From: Nectonema munidae
Lineage: Eukaryota > Nematomorpha > Nectonematoida > Nectonematidae
NCBI GenBank assembly: GCA_030549495.1
Contig: JAUIRK010000216.1
Span: 131,501 to 195,500, forward strand
DNA length: 64,000 nucleotides
Direction: 5' to 3'
Shown here: positions 22,779 through 35,209 of the stretch, piece after piece
How positions within the stretch are numbered: the first letter of the stretch is position 1
How the letters are laid out: each line of letters begins with the position of its first letter
Notes under the pieces: model-generated
Told to the model about the DNA's origin: nothing
Databases searched by the model: none
The model's input: only the letters and a program-made list of their open reading frames with translations
Program-made: the position numbers and the translations under genes

Positions 22779-23728
22779 AGTCATCTTTGGCAGCTGTATT
22801 GATGTTATATAATGTAAAATAATATAGCAATTTATCAATAAAACTTTTTACCATGCCGTACGTATTAACTATTAGGTTTGGATTATTTGTGACAAAGTTG
22901 GTGTATAAAAAGACCATTTTTAGCATGAAAATTACAAATAAAGCTTCGCAACTATTAAACCACTTAGCCCACTAATTATTCTTAAAAGCTGCCTGACTAT
23001 CTATGCAACTAGATCACAAGATAACAAATAAGCGAGTATATAACTTTACTAGCTATCATGTAATCTGCTAACAAAAACTCTAAATTCATGGAAAAAATTG
23101 CGAAGGTGAAATTTTGAAAAAAATGTATTTAAGCGTATTATTGGTTGAAAAATAAGTGGTAGCCTTGTTTTCGCCTAATTAACAGATAATGTAATTGTGC
23201 TTGGCGAGGCTGAATCTTCAAAGCAAGCAAGAAATACTGTGAATTATTTTTGCTGTATTCACATTAGAGGCATGAGTCGGTGTAGAGAAATTGAACACGC
23301 AGACACACGCTAAAGTTTACACGCGTATCCAACAAAGAGGCACAATTCTAAAATATGCACACCCAAAGGTATCCCCAAATACCAATTTGATAGGATGGAA
23401 AGGTGGGTCAGCAGGGAACTTTGTTTGTTAGGCAGTTAGTGAAATGGAAATAATAAGTACAAATGATAATCAATAATTCAGCAGGTCAAAGAAAAATTGA
23501 AGTAAAAATTTTAAAAAAATAGACTCACTATTAAAAGCAAGAAATGAGCTGGTCTGCGTCAGTTAAAACCGACAATGCGATGAAATGTGTTCATCAGGGT
23601 TTGATATGCCCTCTCGCTCAATATCGTAGAATAAATGAAAGTGTGCATACTTATAAGGACGAATCAATCTTAATCTACAAAGGCATCGGAAACAAAACAC
23701 AAAAGTACAAGATAGAGCCTTCATAGTC
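22779..23728. other. Spacer downstream of the Tigger gene
   Basis: An aataaaa signal at 22838-22844 could serve as the transposase polyadenylation site. Otherwise no gene or repeat recognised. The short frames at 23544-23769 have no family features. Confidence 0.4.
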
Positions 23729-24102
23729 TTAACCCTTTCACGCACACTGGGAGGGAGAGTAGTGTCCAATAGAATAAAAATAGTCTACTTTAATAATATA
23801 AGAACTCATTGAAAAAGAAATCAGATGACAAAATTTTGGAAAACAAATGGATGAAAGGTTTAAATCTTGACTTTAATATATTTTCGTATATTTTTTATGC
23901 ATTTAAAAAATATACAAAAATAGAAGTTGCCTTTTGTCTATTAAAATTGTATTTTGGAAATTATACAATTAATATGGTGCATACTAATCCTTTTAGAACC
24001 AGTGTCCCAAGAAATGAAAATGGTCTGCTTTGAATATATAAAACTCTATTGAAAAAGAAAGCAGGCGAATAGTCTTCAAAATTTTGGTCCTCAAAGGGTT
24101 AA
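23729..24102. mobile_element. piggyBac-like MITE (374 bp including TTAA sites)
   Basis: TTAA at 23729-23732 and 24099-24102. Inverted ends begin CCCTTTCACGC and CCCTTTGAGGA. Inside, a roughly 60-bp phrase (ctactttaataatataagaa, then ctcattgaaaaagaaatcag) recurs near the right end (24027-24065), so the element contains an imperfect internal direct repeat. A 74-residue open frame inside shows no features. Confidence 0.75.
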
Positions 24103-24310
24103 TATCAATATATTTAGAGGCTGAATTGACCGGATTTGATTTACGCGGATAATTAATCGCTTAAAATGTTAAAATGAATCAGTAAGTTACAGGAAACAAG
24201 GTCATCCTAAAGCAGGGTTTTCCAAAGAGATCCTGATGGACCTCAAAAAGTCCATAGAAAAATTAATGGGGTCATGGAACAATTTGAAAGATGTTCTTAT
24301 TCGTAAATGA

Positions 24311-24441
24311 GTAAAAGGTGAAAGGTACATTGAAGTGTTTTCATCGACAAGGCAGAATTACATCGCTATGTCGAACTATGAGAAAGGAAGGTTTGTTGCT
24401 GCATCGAACCAAGATCCTTGAAGAATCAAAGCCAAGTATCC
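24311..24441 (-). mobile_element. tRNA-derived SINE, degraded copy
   Basis: The minus strand matches the SINE family best seen at 49544-49687 and 35917-36059: a tRNA-like head (ccaagatccttgaagaatc region, inverted) and the body tgtcgaactatgag and gtgttttcatcga. The B-box is degraded. Confidence 0.65.
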
Positions 24442-24684
24442 AACAAAATTTATTTTAGTGCGACCCTGATGTACTAAGCACTTTCTTACTTAAGGAATCT
24501 TACTCTTTTTAAAATAAGACTAAGGGAGTGTTTTAGTTAAATGGAGTGAAAGTATGCTAAGCATCACTCATCTACAAACACGAATACAACTTCTTGTTGA
24601 TATAAAAGAAGGTCAGGTTTCTCTTTGGTATTCGCTTTAGTAATTATGCGTTACTGTTAGTAAAATGAATTTCATAAATAAAAA
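24442..24684. other. Short spacer
   Basis: Nothing recognised. Confidence 0.4.
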
Positions 24685-24995
24685 CTGGAATGAAAATAAT
24701 AATTTGGGTTTAGGAATAAAAATTTTTATTGTCATCAATCCTTTTGCAGGTAAGTGAGAAAACATAATAGGTAGAAGATATAATATATCTATTGTTTATG
24801 TTACATACTAAAAAATACTAAAATTTATAATGAAAGAAAAAATTCGTCAAAATTTGTAACCCAGTGTAATAGGTTGAAGATAAAAAACTTAATTATCTTC
24901 ACACTTACTTGAAAAAGGATTGCCGACAATCCAAAAAAAAATTGTCCTACAATAAAATTTTTGTTCCTAAACCCAAACCATTTTTTTCATTCCAA
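24685..24995. mobile_element. Foldback MITE (about 310 bp) with long inverted ends
   Basis: The left arm starts tggaatgaaaa and contains tttgggtttaggaataaaaa. The right arm carries the inverse (ttgttcctaaacccaaacc, then ttcattcca). Homology of the arms continues inward through caatccttttgcaggtaagtg, giving arms of about 85 bp with gaps. No coding frame. Superfamily and target duplication are not clear. Confidence 0.75.
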
Positions 24996-26979
24996 TTTGA
25001 ACACCTATGATGGAACAAACTAAATTAACATCGCATATTATAAACAAAAACGAAAGGTATAACATTTTTAAAAAGAACAACTTCTGAATAAACAACGTCT
25101 CTCTGCATGCCTCTTCGAATTTTAATTTTAGTTGCTCACTAAGAACATTCGTTTTGAAAGATAAAACATAATTCTTAAGTTTTTGTAGTTGGGAGTTGGT
25201 AAAATGTTACAATTTTTAAGGGATCCATAGTGAAAAGGGTTGAGAAAATCGTGATCGATTTAGGCTATGGAAGAAAATGTTTATATTATTAAAGGATCAG
25301 GTGAAATTTCTATGAGATATTAACTGAAAATTGTGAAAACTGTACCCTTGATTAAGCAAAAGAAGAGGGGGCTAGCTTAGGTCCTTCATGGTACCAAAGC
25401 CTATCCTCTATTTTTCATGAAAGAAAATCTAAAGAAGTATTTCATATAACGATCCATTTTGAAAATAATTTTGAAGAAGGGTAAGAAATATTGGAAAACA
25501 CATAATAGAGGCTTTCGAAGAATATTGAAAACTTCAAAATGAAAGGAGAAATTTTGAGGGGGGGGGGATTATTAAAAAAATTTATATATATTCAATAATA
25601 ATGAATTATTTATAAACAATTATAAAAAATAAATTTATGAACTAAAATTGATAAACGTAAAAAAATTAACTTAATTTTCACGAAACTCTGCTTGTTCTCC
25701 TGATGTACATCAGTGAACCTTCCAGAGCTAAAATTATTAAGAAAATCTGATGTTTGTCGTTATCTAGACCTGATTTTAATTCTGATTTTGAGGTTTTTTT
25801 AATGATTATGATCCAGATTAAGATTTTAGTAATTTCTGTGATTCTAATTACAATCAAAATAGACCCAAACTCTTTTTATTATTATCTAGGTGAGTAGAAG
25901 AGATGTAATTATTTTGAGCAATGTGTAAATATTTAAGAATATCATGGAAAAGAAATTAATATACATCATAATAAGATTTGTAACATTGTATTTTTATGGG
26001 TTCCTGGTCAAAACGTGCGAAAAAGGTAAAACGCAAAATGATAACCAATCGTAAAATTTTTTCATTTTAAAAATATATGAAATAATTCTCAAAATTATAA
26101 AATATATATTTAGCAAGCCGGCTTTCATAGTTGCAGGAAAAATATCCGATTCCAAGTACTTACAAAAAATAAAAATAGTCAAAGCCACATTTTACTTTCG
26201 CCTTCGACCAAAGAAGACTACCTTCCTACAGACCCCGACACCGGTTCCTTTGAAATCTGACTCCGGCTACGCAACCGTTTGCATCTGACTGTAAAGTGAG
26301 TAATGCTAACAGGTCCTGAGTTTATTCATATTTTATCTGTTCATAGTTCAAAAATTTCTTGGTGAAATCACACTATTATAACTTAAAATTTAAGTCCAAT
26401 GAGTGAATCTTTTATTTTTGGATTAAATTATTTCATCCCATTTTGCTTCTTCAAAATAATGGCAATGCAGAAATGCAAACTATACTATTTTTAGATGAAT
26501 GAATTTAGAAAAAGTATAAGGGATTTTTCATCTAAGAGCCAATTCTGGTGGTTTTACTTCTGTATTTTCAGTATAATTAAATAAAAAGTATTTACTGGGA
26601 AAAACTATCCCAGTAAAATCTCATTAAAATGAATAGTACTTCCATTATAAAAACTATCTTATAAAAAATGACTTAATATTTTAATTTAATATTCATAGAG
26701 ATTTTTCATGAAAAATTATATAAAATTATTACTTTAAATCTAAATTTTCTTGTAGTATTATTTTGGCCATTTAAAATATAAGCAAAAAATAAAAGTTGAA
26801 ATTTAAAAAACTAAAAAAATTAACTTTCTGGAGTAACTGTTTTTAATTATTTATATTATCCTACTTATTTATATTTTTAATGATTTTGTTGTATGAAAGT
26901 GGTTTAGCAAGTTTTCTTATTCTTTTTCTTCCTATCTATAACTCTCCAAATGACAAAAACAACCATGATTTCACATTCA
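24996..26979. other. AT-rich spacer with dispersed repeat fragments
   Basis: A G-run lies at 25555-25567. At 26100-26170 and 26215-26275 are pieces of a dispersed sequence with tccgattccaagtacttac and ctgactccgg words, also seen near 30570-30620 and 63640-63730. No gene supported. Confidence 0.4.
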
Positions 26980-28312
26980 TGAAAGTAACACAGCTATTTT
27001 GGCATTGAATATATCCTTTAGATTTAGTAAACTTTTAGCAAAAAAAAGTTATTAGTATGTTCTCTGTTTCTTAAAAAATACACATTTCTTAGAGCACGTT
27101 TCTGTAGTACTTCAATTTACCTTTTTAAAAGGAGTACAATTTGACAATACCATATTTTAGGTATAATAAAAAGAGCTGTTTATATATCATAAGTTTGATA
27201 TTCCTAGGAAAGGTATGCTTTGTACGATATAAAATCCCAATTATCTTATTTGGATTTAAGTTTAGTTGATTCAAGTGCTCATTGAACTTCAAATTATTTG
27301 AGAAAGTTAATCCTAAAATTTTAACTCGTTCAACTACTCTGTACCTATTGATATTAAAAAAACATATTTCAAGTTAGATTTCCCAGAAACCATCATACAA
27401 TTAGATTTTTTTCTATTGATCGAAAAATTGTTGTACTTGAACCATAAATATAGAGAGTATAATTCAGACATGAGTGAATTTATATTTATTTTTAATAGCG
27501 GATAGTAGTAAATAAGCACAGATATCGTCAGCATACAGTAAAAATGGGAAAACATTAGATTACGAGAAAAATTTGATATATAGGTTGAATAAAATAGAGT
27601 CACAAATGGAGGCTTGGGGAACCCAACATATGATAGGTAGTGCCTTTGAATAAGTATTATTTACTTTAACTTTATGCATTCTATTTTGAAGATAAGAAAG
27701 CAAGTAATGCAAAGCATTTATACCTATGTTTTATTTATGTACTATTTGTATAAGAATTTTATGACAAACTCCATCCAAAGCTTTTGATAGATCGAAAAAC
27801 AACATGAAAGTATCTTCGTTTTTGTTCAGAAAATTAACTAAGGTTTTTATCAAGTTTTAATGAATAATTAGTTTGAATAATTTTTCCTGAAACTGAATTG
27901 AAAGTTATATGTTGTTTTTGATATATATGTAACGATTTTTCAAATACAGACTACTAGTTTTTCTTAAACTTATGGAAGATTCGATTCCTTAATTTGATTC
28001 TGTGCAATATTTATGAAGTAATCTATTTTTATTTATACTAGATTTATTTACTTAAGATTTGTAACTGTGGAATCAAAAGTTTGAAAAAATTTTAGCATCA
28101 AAACCATTATCGTCAGAGTGAATATACTAGTTTGTTTGTGCCGCTAATGAAGCGAATTCCTTAATATCACATTTTTTATAGGTGTGTTCAGATCGAATAT
28201 TCATTGATGATTTTCTTTTAGATTTCTTATTGCAAACCTTGAATGATAACAAAATAGGCAAGTAGTCTGAGAAATTTGCCATGCAATTAAGACCTTTATA
28301 TAATAAATTAAT
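26980..28312 (-). pseudogene. Non-LTR retrotransposon (jockey/CR1-like LINE), endonuclease end to RT C-terminus, decayed
   Basis: Read leftward: NFSDYLPILLSFKVCNKK near 28300-28230 (end of an AP-type endonuclease); FFDLSKALDGVCHKILI near 27800 (RT, the usual AFDxVDH motif); a degraded PQASI at about 27620; YCMLTISV near 27540, in the place of the catalytic YADD box; WFKYNNFSINRKKSNCMM (27430); and the C-terminal LNQ, IIGILYRTKHTFP, IYKQLFLLYLKYGI region (27250-27100). Many frame changes and stops are present. Related fragments lie at 53215-53420 and 56036-56995. A LINE copies itself by target-primed reverse transcription; this copy is dead. Confidence 0.75.
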
Positions 28313-28739
28313 GTTTTAGTTTCGTTTAAAATTTTTATGATTTTATTCGCACGAAGTTAATATTTTGCTAATATTATTTAAGTGTAAGTTGTTTATTTCA
28401 TTATAATCTTTAATACAAAAAATAAAATAAAAATTTCATAAATATGGGAAATATAAAAATTTTGGATAAAGTAAAAATTCCGAAAAAAATTTCAGTATAT
28501 AGAAAAAGTTTAATGTTTAAAAATTGCTGATGCAGATGTTATTGCTGGGATATAAAATTTTTTGATATCCCATACATCTCTACTGTGTTATGGTTTCTAG
28601 TATATGATAATGCTGTATACTGGTAATTGTTGTAATTGTTAAAGTTAAAGTGATTCAATGTGGTTAATGTGAATTAAACTGATTATAGATTTCTGGCAAG
28701 AGTTTTCGATGAAGTGTTCTTCTTTGTATAATCTTTAGA
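28313..28739. other. Short AT-rich spacer
   Basis: Nothing recognised. Confidence 0.4.
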
Positions 28740-29400
28740 GGTAATTATTTGCATGTTAAAAAATTTGAAAGGGAGCAAGATTGTGCCTGGTAGCGATATA
28801 GTCATCAAACATAGTATTTTAATACTTGACATTTGGACGAGCAAAAGTGTGAAACAAAAAGTAAAAAAAAATGGGCAGACTCCAAAACTGGAAATTAGAA
28901 AATCCCCAAGTGAGATTAGAGTTCCAAAAAGCTGAAGAAAAAATTGGATTTCAAGTAAGAGAGAAGGATATTTATATTATAAAATATGGTGAAAAAAGAA
29001 TTTTTAGGATTGCAAAAGCAAAACAAGAGAAACTGAACAAATCCATTAAGGTTAAGGAAGCAAAAATACTCTTTACGCTAAGGGATATAGAAAAAAGATG
29101 GGCTAAATTTATTGAAAGCAATTTGGAGCCAAGAATAAATTCTATTAGACTGGAAAATAAGTACCGGTTTTTAAAAACAATGACGATATAAAGGAATGCA
29201 CAAACTACAAATGTATTTAAGTACTTGAACACGTTTTGAAACCTCAATAAAGAATATTGTAAAAGCGTATATTTAATTCAAAATCGATTCAAAACAGTTT
29301 GGTTTTATGCCTGGTAAAAGTGCAGTAGATGCTATCTTAATGGTTAGACGGTTTATAGAAAAGTAATTAGAAGGCAACCTGGCTCTGCGCTTTCATTTAA
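28740..29400 (+). pseudogene. RTE-like LINE fragment (endonuclease/RT junction), decayed
   Basis: The plus strand encodes GSKIVPGSDIVIKHSILILD (28774-28833), equivalent to the CKVIPGExVxxQHxLLVMD junction of RTE-type ORFs. It is followed, after a frame change near 28870, by GRLQNWKLENPQVRLEFQK, then KRIFRIAKAKQEKLNKSI and RDIEKRWAKFIESNLEP. At 29275-29370 another frame gives QFGFMPGKSAVDAILMVRRF, the RT motif usually written QFGFMPGxGTTDAIF. A stretch between these blocks is missing, so the copy is deleted as well as frameshifted. The catalytic YADD region is absent. Confidence 0.75.
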
Positions 29401-30715
29401 TGGGATAGAGTCGAGACTCTTTATTTCATCTTTATTATTTCATTTGTTATTGTTAAAAAATGTTTTTAATAAATAAAACTTGGTTTTCATTACTAATAAA
29501 ATAATAAAGGTGACGGAAAGAGACGACGAAGAGCCTGCGCTAGAAATATTGATCACGTATATTTACTTATTTATTTATTTTTTGCCTTAATAAAGTCGAG
29601 ACTCTTTCTTTCACATTTTTTTTATTGAATATGGCTATTCCTATTAAATGTTTCACATAGATTGTTCGGGTAAAAATAGAACGCAAAGTTTTATTTTATA
29701 ACGAAGGGCTTTATATTTTTTCAATCTGGTGGAAAAAAAGTTTTGAAACCACTGGTCAAAATAAAGATACTTAAAATAGGCAAAAATAGAAGCCATTGAT
29801 TATAGTTAGCAATGCCTAAATCTAAAAATCAAAATAAATAGAAAATTTGAAATTTTAGTAATATAAAAATTTTTTTTACAAGTATGTTTACTCTTTGAAA
29901 AATATGGCCAGAATAGTGCTACAAGAAAATCAAGATTTAAAGTAAATTTGATACTACCTACTTTATTTGTACTTTATTGGTGTACGATTTTTAATCAGCT
30001 AACTGTATCAAATATGGGCTTTAAAAAGTCATAGAAATGTTTTATATTTTTTAAGAGAAATAAGTAATATAAAAAATGCAAAGAAAATAATTTGGGTTTT
30101 GTCGTATCTAAGCTCATGTTTACACTTTAGTAAAAAATATTTTATTTAGTCTGTTATATAATAATTTCTAAAATTTATTTTTGTTATTAATTATGGATAT
30201 CATATCAATAGAGTCCGTTTCATATTTTATTTTCAAGTGGCGAATGATTACGTTTGATTTTATAAAAAATAGAATTTTGAAAAATTTTTAAATTAACCTT
30301 TTAACACTTGTTTTACCATTTCAGGCACAATGCAATATCATTGTTCCATAAAATCAAAATCATCTGCTCAGTTATAAAAAAACTGTTTGGAAATGATAAG
30401 CAGATGATTACTTTTCCAAAACCCCTTCTTTATGCAAGTTGCAACGAAAACAAATTTTTCTACTTAAATATATAAAATTAGATTGGAAAATGAAGCTAAC
30501 GAACTGTCTACAATCTAAAATTCTATAAGGTGTTGGAAATTTAGACCTTTATTTTTTGAATGACTTCTTATGGTTAGGAGTCGGAGCGAAATATCCGACT
30601 CTAAATACTTAAAAATCCAATTCTAACTCCGAATTATTAAAAATATTACTTCCAGCATTGAGTAAAGAAATGGCGATCCATTTGCTCAGTAAACTTATTA
30701 TGTTTAAAAGGGTTC
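29401..30715. other. Spacer with a short direct repeat
   Basis: gtcgagactctttatttca (29410-29428) recurs as gtcgagactctttctttca (29596-29614), 186 bp apart, 18 of 19 matching. Beyond it is AT-rich DNA. At 30570-30620 there is a copy of the ggagtcggagcgaaatatcc dispersed sequence. Confidence 0.45.
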
Positions 30716-30782
30716 CTAGTCATAATCCCATTAAACTAAAATCCCTGAAAATGAAAGTAGAGTTTTCTGGGATTTTGACTAG
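30716..30782. repeat. Miniature hairpin element C (about 67 bp)
   Basis: Starts ctagtcataatcccattaaa and ends, inverted, ctagtcaaaatcccagaaaa. Same palindromic family as the two elements at 13540-13969. Confidence 0.6.
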
Positions 30783-31018
30783 CTACCGTTTATTGTAAAT
30801 TGCTAAAACTTGGAATGGCTGATTCACTGTCCGACAATTTTAAACTTTTGAAAAAATTCATAAACCGCTATAACATTTTTTAGTCAATTTTGATGTGCTG
30901 ATCACGAAAACTTTCCATGACGTCACAATTATTTTGTAAATTTGAATTTGAAAAATATCATATGTACTGTTATTTTATTCAAAAGTTGAAAAAACTAAGG
31001 AAGTAAAAATTGTGTCAT

Positions 31019-32758
31019 TCATGGAAAATAAGATAATATGGTAAGTTTTTTAAGCCGTGCTATTTCTTTTATATGAAGTTTCTGGGAGCTCTTTTTTATG
31101 TTCCAACAGAAATCAGCTAACATAGCTGGGCTCCATTTTCCTTTGTATCTAGTTTCCATCATGCAAATTTGCTGATGGAACATTTCTCCGTGTTCATCAC
31201 TCACATCTGAGTTTTTCGGGGGAAAGGATAGGTGCGAGTGCAAGAAATGTAATTTCAAGGACATTTTATATCCTAGTTTGTGGTAGGAATAAATTAAGCT
31301 TTCAACCAAGATTTCCCTCTGAGATTCTTGATGTTTTCCTAAAAGGCCATTGCAAACATTTTTGAACGAAACCCAGACATTAAGCTCCTTTTCTTCCATT
31401 TGTAATTCAAAATGTTGATCAAAAAATAGTTTGGTATTTAAGGGCATACAAATATGCCTTCTTTGATTTTCGCATCACTTATTTTTAGAAAAAGTTTTTT
31501 CAGGTACAAAAAATAGGGCTTTTCATGATCAAGGGCCTTGTGAATTGCTTCATCAGCTCTAGCTTTATATGCAAAGGTGGTAAAATAACATTTTCTTTTT
31601 TAACTGGCGGTTGATTTATAACATTGTAAGATCTCGGGATAATGCAATCCCTCGGTGGCCATTCTGTACGAACATAATGTTCGGCTCTGGCTCGGCTATC
31701 CCATTTGCACAGGAAGCACATGAATTTAGTATAACTTGTTTGAAAGCAATTCGAAATTGCAACTACTTTTAGATCAGCGCAAATGAGCCATTCGTGATCT
31801 GAGTAATTATTTTTTTTCAAAATCAAAGCCAAATTTTCGTAAGTCTCTCTTAAAATGATAGAATGTGCTATAGGAACTGAAGGCAGTTTGTTTTCTATGT
31901 GTAACAAAACTGCCTTTATACTATAAAGAGAGCCATCGATGAACAACCTCCATTCTGTGGCATCATACTTTATTTCGAGAGCGTTGAATAGCCCCGCAGT
32001 GTTGTTACAAAATGATAAATTGTTCTCTAAAGATAAAAACTTCTCCAAGTCTTCAGAGCGCATTTTGAATCCCGTCACGCGAACATCACTTTCAACTAAA
32101 TTCCATTCTTGAAGTCTAGAAGCGAGACGCTGACTAGACTCTTTGGTAAGTTTAAGGTCCCGAACAAGATTACAAAGGCGATCTTGATTGACAAATAAAG
32201 GTTTTTTTTTTCGGAACAAGCTGGGGCTGAGAAGGTGATATCTTGTGTTTCGGAATCATCAATTGAGTCATCGCTTTCAGAAGAGAACGTTAGTGGTGGA
32301 TTAGGTACTGGTATATGTTCAGAATGGGGTACCGGTCTTATGGCTGAATCCAAATTAGGGTACACTCCTTTCTTTCCTTTTTTGTTGCAACCTATATAAA
32401 AGAAAAATATTCTGTTTTAAATAAAAGCAACATAAACTAGAAAATCATAAAAACTAAGCATTAATATTAGTGATGCAAAAGTAACAATCTGATGAATGAT
32501 CCTTGGATTCACGTCATAACATCGATACGCTAAAGCCTAAACCTTTTCCTTTACCACAAACCCATGAGGATAGAGCATTCGAGCATTTAACACAGCAGAT
32601 GTGAGGAGCCCAGTTTTTATCCTGATCTCCAACTTCACACCGTAAATAACTTCTAGTCTTTTAATTCTCTGAGTGATTCTCCTCTTGTATTTATTGAGAG
32701 TTAGCTCCCCGCAAATGAAACAAAATTTATCAGCTGGATTTTTACAATTCCTTGGCAT
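31019..32758 (-). pseudogene. Decayed member of an uncharacterised multicopy family (zinc-ribbon-like N-terminus, DEHGExFHQ C-terminus)
   Basis: The start at 32758 reads MPRNCKNPADKFCFICGEL, with CxxC spacing. A second CxxC (HICCVKC) and DHSSDCYFC appear downstream in a shifted frame (about 32610-32470). A likely intron lies near 32390-32460, with acceptor ttttatatag before GCNKKGKKGVYPNLDSAIRP. Then come PVPHSEHIPVPNPP, the block TEWRLFIDGSLYSIKAVLLH, GYTKF/CFLCKWDSRARAEHY-like text, LPPLHIKLELMKQF, and near the end SDEHGEMFHQ and WSPAMLADFCW. I recall this domain order from unnamed, often repeated proteins of arthropods and Hydra. I know no function; they may derive from a transposon, and the conserved D/E/H residues could be catalytic. 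Two or three frame breaks are visible, so this copy is probably dead. Confidence 0.65.
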
Positions 32759-33297
32759 TATTCTCAGTATATTATAAAAAATGTTTCAAAATTCTAAAAA
32801 AAAAGTTAGAAAAAAGTTATTTTATGAAAAAAATCAAAGAAAATATGACAAAAAAATAATAATTTCATGTGTAGAAATAGAAATTTTCTTCTAAGTGTAG
32901 TATTTTGCAAATCAGCCATTTACGCAGAACTGGAGGGTATACGAAAAAAAACATTATGATTTTCGTATTCTACACAAAATTTCGCATCGGAAAATATGAT
33001 AATCTGGTTGCCGTATTTTTTCATCGTCGTTCGGTGATTCTTCACGTAATTTTACAGACAAGTTAAAACACTATCTAACAATTTTTAAGTTCTAAGATTA
33101 ACAATTTTAAAAAAGGAATACACAACGACTCTAAGATTCACATATTTTATGAAAATAAAACTAAAGGTTAAAAACTAACTAAATAATGTAAAAATAGTCA
33201 AGATTCTTCTTTGGTTGAAATATACATTGCCACGCATATATATTTGATGCATAAAAAATTTGTAATTTTTGTCTGCGTCAATTTTGTTAATCTTCCC
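32759..33297. other. AT-rich spacer
   Basis: Nothing recognised. Confidence 0.45.
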
Positions 33298-35209
33298 TTA
33301 ACCCCTAAGTTTACAGGAAAAATAGCAACCTAAATGTATACGTGTAACGAAATCTATAATTTTATTTATGAAATTATAATGCTTACATATTTGAACAATT
33401 TATGTAACCACATTTTTTTATGAACAAGGCATACAAAACTTTGGCACTGATCACATTTTGATGTGGAAACTTTAGAAAACGTTTTGTATCTTCCTAGCAT
33501 GTTGAGTAAACGTAACATTTTGGGAGAAGCATAAAAGAATAGCGCCATCTTTAGTTGCATGAGAAATGGCGTTTTGTTGCATTTGATTTTGGGAATGCCT
33601 AATCTTTGGCTAAATTTCTTATAAATTTTTTCCTATAGTTTTAATTCCACTTTCCTTCATTAAAAGATATACATTGAATTAAGCTACGTCTAGCATATTT
33701 AAAAAAAGCAAAAGAAGCCATCTAGCAGTTTTTCTTCGGCAAGTAAAAATCTAAATGTTTTGATCAAATTGATCTACACCTTTCTTTCCAAAATGATATG
33801 GGAGAGGGGTTTACTAAATGTGTTACTTATTGCATTCCCTCTGTGAGAAGAACTCAAAAGAATCACGAAACATCGAAGACCAAACTTCGTGTTTTTTGTT
33901 TGTCTAATAATGCTTTAGCCAAAGAATGCGAAGTGAAAAAATGTCTGTGACGATCTCTACCTCAGTTTTTAAACGGTTCCACTAACTCTAATACAACATC
34001 TTTAGCTAATCCTTTATCCACAGTATTGCCTTTTTTCCCTTTATAAAATTTTGCATTTAAAGCATAACCAGATTCAGCTTCATATGCCATATTTTCATGG
34101 TTTAGAGGGCATATAAGTGCGCCCTGGAACCCTTCTTCTATATCCAACAACAGGTTCATCTACAGTTAGTGTTTCTTTGGGAATATAAAACTTTCTCAAA
34201 TTCCAAACAAACTCATGCCAAACTTCTGATTGCAGCTTTATAAAACGGAGAGCTTCCAAAAGGATTCCACAGATCTTGTAACTTTGTAAAATTATTCCAC
34301 TCTTAATCTGCTTATAATAAAAGGGCAATACACGTTTTCAATTCATCCTTTGAAAAATTAATCATATACTTATGAAATTTTGAAGTACGCACTATATCAA
34401 TTATTTTACGCTTTGTATATTTTAGAATAGTGTAAAGGATGTTCGTATCTAAAATAATCCATTTCTTTTTCAGAATAAAATAAGCACTCATTTGTTTCTT
34501 TATTTAGTTTCTGATTTGCACGTGATTCTTGCTTTTCAAAATCATTATCTTCTGTGTCGTATGATGCTCCATTTTCTTCCTCATTGTCATCATAATTTTC
34601 AAAATCATCATCACTCTTGTTGTTTGCCTCCACGATTTGTCATCTGGGTGTCGACAGATCGATGATGGCAGCATCATTTATCTTGTTATCATCTATCAAA
34701 CATCTGATCTTGATTAAAATTTTCGGCGTAATTATTTTCAATAAACATTGCAGATATTGAAGGCATACTTCTTTTGGTTTCCAATAGGTTGTCATAATTC
34801 TCATAAATTTCAGAACTCTTCTCATTATCTAACTCTAAATCATCACATTTTTCTTCATCGCTCCCAATAAAGTTGTTTGAGAATTTATGAAATATATTAA
34901 CACTTTTGCGTTTTTTAGCAGACATGCTGAAAAGGAAAACGAAATTAAAACAAAATAAATTGTAAAAAATTTATCAAATGAATATCACTTAGTAAGTATC
35001 TTCAAGGAAAAAATAACTAACAAGTGAGACCTTATATACTTTAAACTAACAAAAGTCTACTTCTAAAGGATTTGTTTCTTTTATTTAAAAATTAATATAA
35101 TTTCATGCTCCTAAGGTACTAACTATTTTTTTAACAAATACTTTCTATTGTAAAATCAATTTTAATTTTTATTGTAACAAAATATTAAAGATATATCCTT
35201 GAGGGTTAA
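33298..35209 (-). mobile_element. piggyBac transposon, near full length, TTAA at both ends
   Basis: TTAA at 33298-33301 and 35206-35209. Inverted ends begin CCCCTAAGTTTA and CCCTCAAGGATA (8 of 12). The length of 1.9 kb fits a piggyBac element. The transposase inside reads from 34925 leftward. Confidence 0.8.
33366..34925 (-). pseudogene. piggyBac transposase, degraded
   Basis: The start at 34925 reads MSAKKRKSVNIFHKFS, followed by an acidic N-terminal region spread over two frames (34925-34406), as is usual for the family. The catalytic core at 34328-34095 includes EVWHEFVWNLRKFYIPKETL then TVDEPVVGYRRRVPGRTYMP, where the aspartate of TVDE matches the first or second DDD residue of the family. 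KAFYKGKKGNT-like text and DVVLELVEPF follow (34060-33962). The tail has CDQCQSFVCLVHKKMW (33455-33408), the Cys-rich zinc-binding end typical of piggyBac. Length is close to the family norm, but three or more frame changes and an unreadable stretch at 33960-33600 make it inactive. Confidence 0.82.
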
